A stretch of DNA of 13,941 nucleotides. Source: Micrococcales bacterium UBA2037. Lineage in GTDB: Bacteria > Actinomycetota > Actinomycetes > Actinomycetales > Microbacteriaceae. Below are positions 13,241-13,941 of this stretch, one piece after another. The number at the start of each line of letters is the position of its first letter. The stretch's first letter is position 1. A program made the position numbers and the translations under genes. The notes beneath the pieces were generated by a model. It ran no database searches, was not told where the DNA came from, and saw only the letters and a list, made by a program, of their open reading frames with translations. The stretch lies in the NCBI GenBank assembly GCA_002333405.1, contig DDBH01000013.1:57917-71857 (forward strand). The letters are read 5' to 3'.

Positions 13241-13941
13241 TTAGTCAAGATTGCGAATGTCTAGTTCGCTGACACTCTTGATTCCATCCCCAACACTGGC
13301 GAAAGAGTCAAAGCCCTGGGTTGCCAAATTGGAAAGCTGAGCCTTGATGTTTTTCTGCCGAATCTCGATTCGGCAGCTGCTTCCGGATTCAACTAATTCG
13401 GCCTGAAGCTTGAGAGCGAGAACTGCCTGCGCCTCGGATTCGATTAGCAAGACCGTGTTCTGAGTCTCAATCCCTGGCAATTTCGCGAGTTCAATGATTC
13501 GTTCAATTCCCAGCGAAATGCCGACAGCTGGGACTTCAGCCCCCAGCCACTTTCCAACCATGGAGTCATATCGACCGCCGCCACCGATTGATGAAGTTGC
13601 GGCCGGGTGTTCAATTTCGAAAATAGCGCCGGTGTAATAACCCATGCCCCGCACCAAGCTAGCGTCATAACGAAGCCTTGGGCCTAGGTCGCTCAGGGCT
13701 TCAACTAGCGGCTTTAGCGCTTCTGGGAACTCGGTTTGATCCAGTGAACTAAGCCAACTATGCCCGGCTGCGGCAACCTCAGGCCCGAATGCCTGCTCCA
13801 GTTCAGTTCGAACCCCGGCTACGCCAATTTTGTCGAGCTTGTCGATGATGATCATGGCCTTCAAGGCGTTCTCAGATGCCACTCCAAGTCCGGCAATGTT
13901 TTCAGCAAGCAACTGCCGGTGGTTCAACCTGATGGTTGCAT
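13241..13941 (-). CDS. hisS: Histidine--tRNA ligase, C-terminal part (5' end outside window)
   Basis: Class II aminoacyl-tRNA synthetase that charges tRNA-His. The frame is open to the right edge, and its upstream codons read ATIRLNHRQLL, matching the conserved catalytic-domain strand before the HisS insertion, so the gene continues beyond the window. Visible landmarks are the HisA-like motif LVRGMGYYTGAIFEIE with its catalytic arginine, a glycine-rich GGGGRYDSMVG block, and class II motif 3 as AVGISLGIERII. The remainder is a compact anticodon-binding domain (NTVLLIESEAQAV to the end). About 233 codons are present of a usual 420. The common LDYY in the HisA motif is MGYY here. A related HisZ regulatory subunit is less likely because the arginine, motif 3 and anticodon domain are all present. 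eno follows 79 bases downstream. Confidence 0.92.
   Translation of the reverse strand, partial: ATIRLNHRQLLAENIAGLGVASENALKAMIIIDKLDKIGVAGVRTELEQAFGPEVAAAGHSWLSSLDQTEFPEALKPLVEALSDLGPRLRYDASLVRGMGYYTGAIFEIEHPAATSSIGGGGRYDSMVGKWLGAEVPAVGISLGIERIIELAKLPGIETQNTVLLIESEAQAVLALKLQAELVESGSSCRIEIRQKNIKAQLSNLATQGFDSFASVGDGIKSVSELDIRNLD

Noticed and set aside
1..13941. Search for CRISPR arrays, insertion sequences, phage or integrase genes, toxin-antitoxin pairs and defence islands.
   Set aside because: No spaced direct repeats, terminal inverted repeats or matching protein families were seen; all genes are core chromosomal types.

Overview
This 13.9 kb window looks like a piece of a compact, moderate-GC actinobacterial chromosome. 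The gene set is typically actinobacterial: DUF501 beside FtsB and enolase, DUF4307 beside greA, a PIN-PhoH ATPase, and a TrhA / short-chain cis-prenyltransferase divergent pair. Gaps are short, several convergent genes overlap at their 3' ends, and GC is by eye near 50%, low for Actinobacteria. Together these suggest a streamlined member such as the freshwater/marine Microbacteriaceae (Rhodoluna/Aquiluna-like). That placement is an inference and was not tested by a search. Almost everything is core chromosome. I see no transposase, integrase, phage gene, CRISPR array or attachment site.

Layout, left to right. (1) The 3' end of fumC (+) meets a short prepilin peptidase (-) tail to tail, followed by a PIN-PhoH ATPase (-). 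(2) A cis-prenyl transferase (-) diverges from a TrhA/hemolysin III membrane protein (+), which runs into a convergent one-helix membrane protein (-). (3) A DUF4307 membrane protein and greA (+) are separated by a small hairpin terminator, and greA overlaps the convergent threonine deaminase ilvA (-). (4) htpX lies upstream of ilvA on the same strand (-), with lemA and htpX forming a tight pair, preceded by a tRNA gene with anticodon UAA (-) and a type II NADH dehydrogenase (-). (5) A membrane-anchored subtilase, DUF501, FtsB/DivIC, enolase and the 3' part of hisS follow, all on the minus strand. FtsB/DUF501 overlap by 4 bases and DUF501/subtilase also overlap, which suggests a coupled eno-ftsB-DUF501-subtilase transcription unit.

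Functional themes are central metabolism (fumarase, enolase, threonine deaminase, NDH-2), envelope and division (FtsB, cis-prenyl transferase, subtilase, prepilin peptidase), membrane protein quality control (HtpX/LemA), and transcription/translation (GreA, HisS, tRNA).

The most notable points are as follows. The UAA-anticodon (Leu) tRNA folds as a 73-nt molecule with only a 5-nt variable loop, although leucine tRNAs normally have a long variable arm. The locus matches the remembered M. tuberculosis order greA / DUF4307 / mca / small membrane protein / ... / TrhA / Z-prenyl synthase, but mca (mycothiol conjugate amidase) is absent and only 39 bases remain in its place. There is also a mycosin-like subtilase in the division cluster. 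I did not find a clearly new multi-gene system. No gene-free stretch exceeds about 100 bases; the longest gaps are 2443-2542 and 13162-13240, and I recognise no gene in either.
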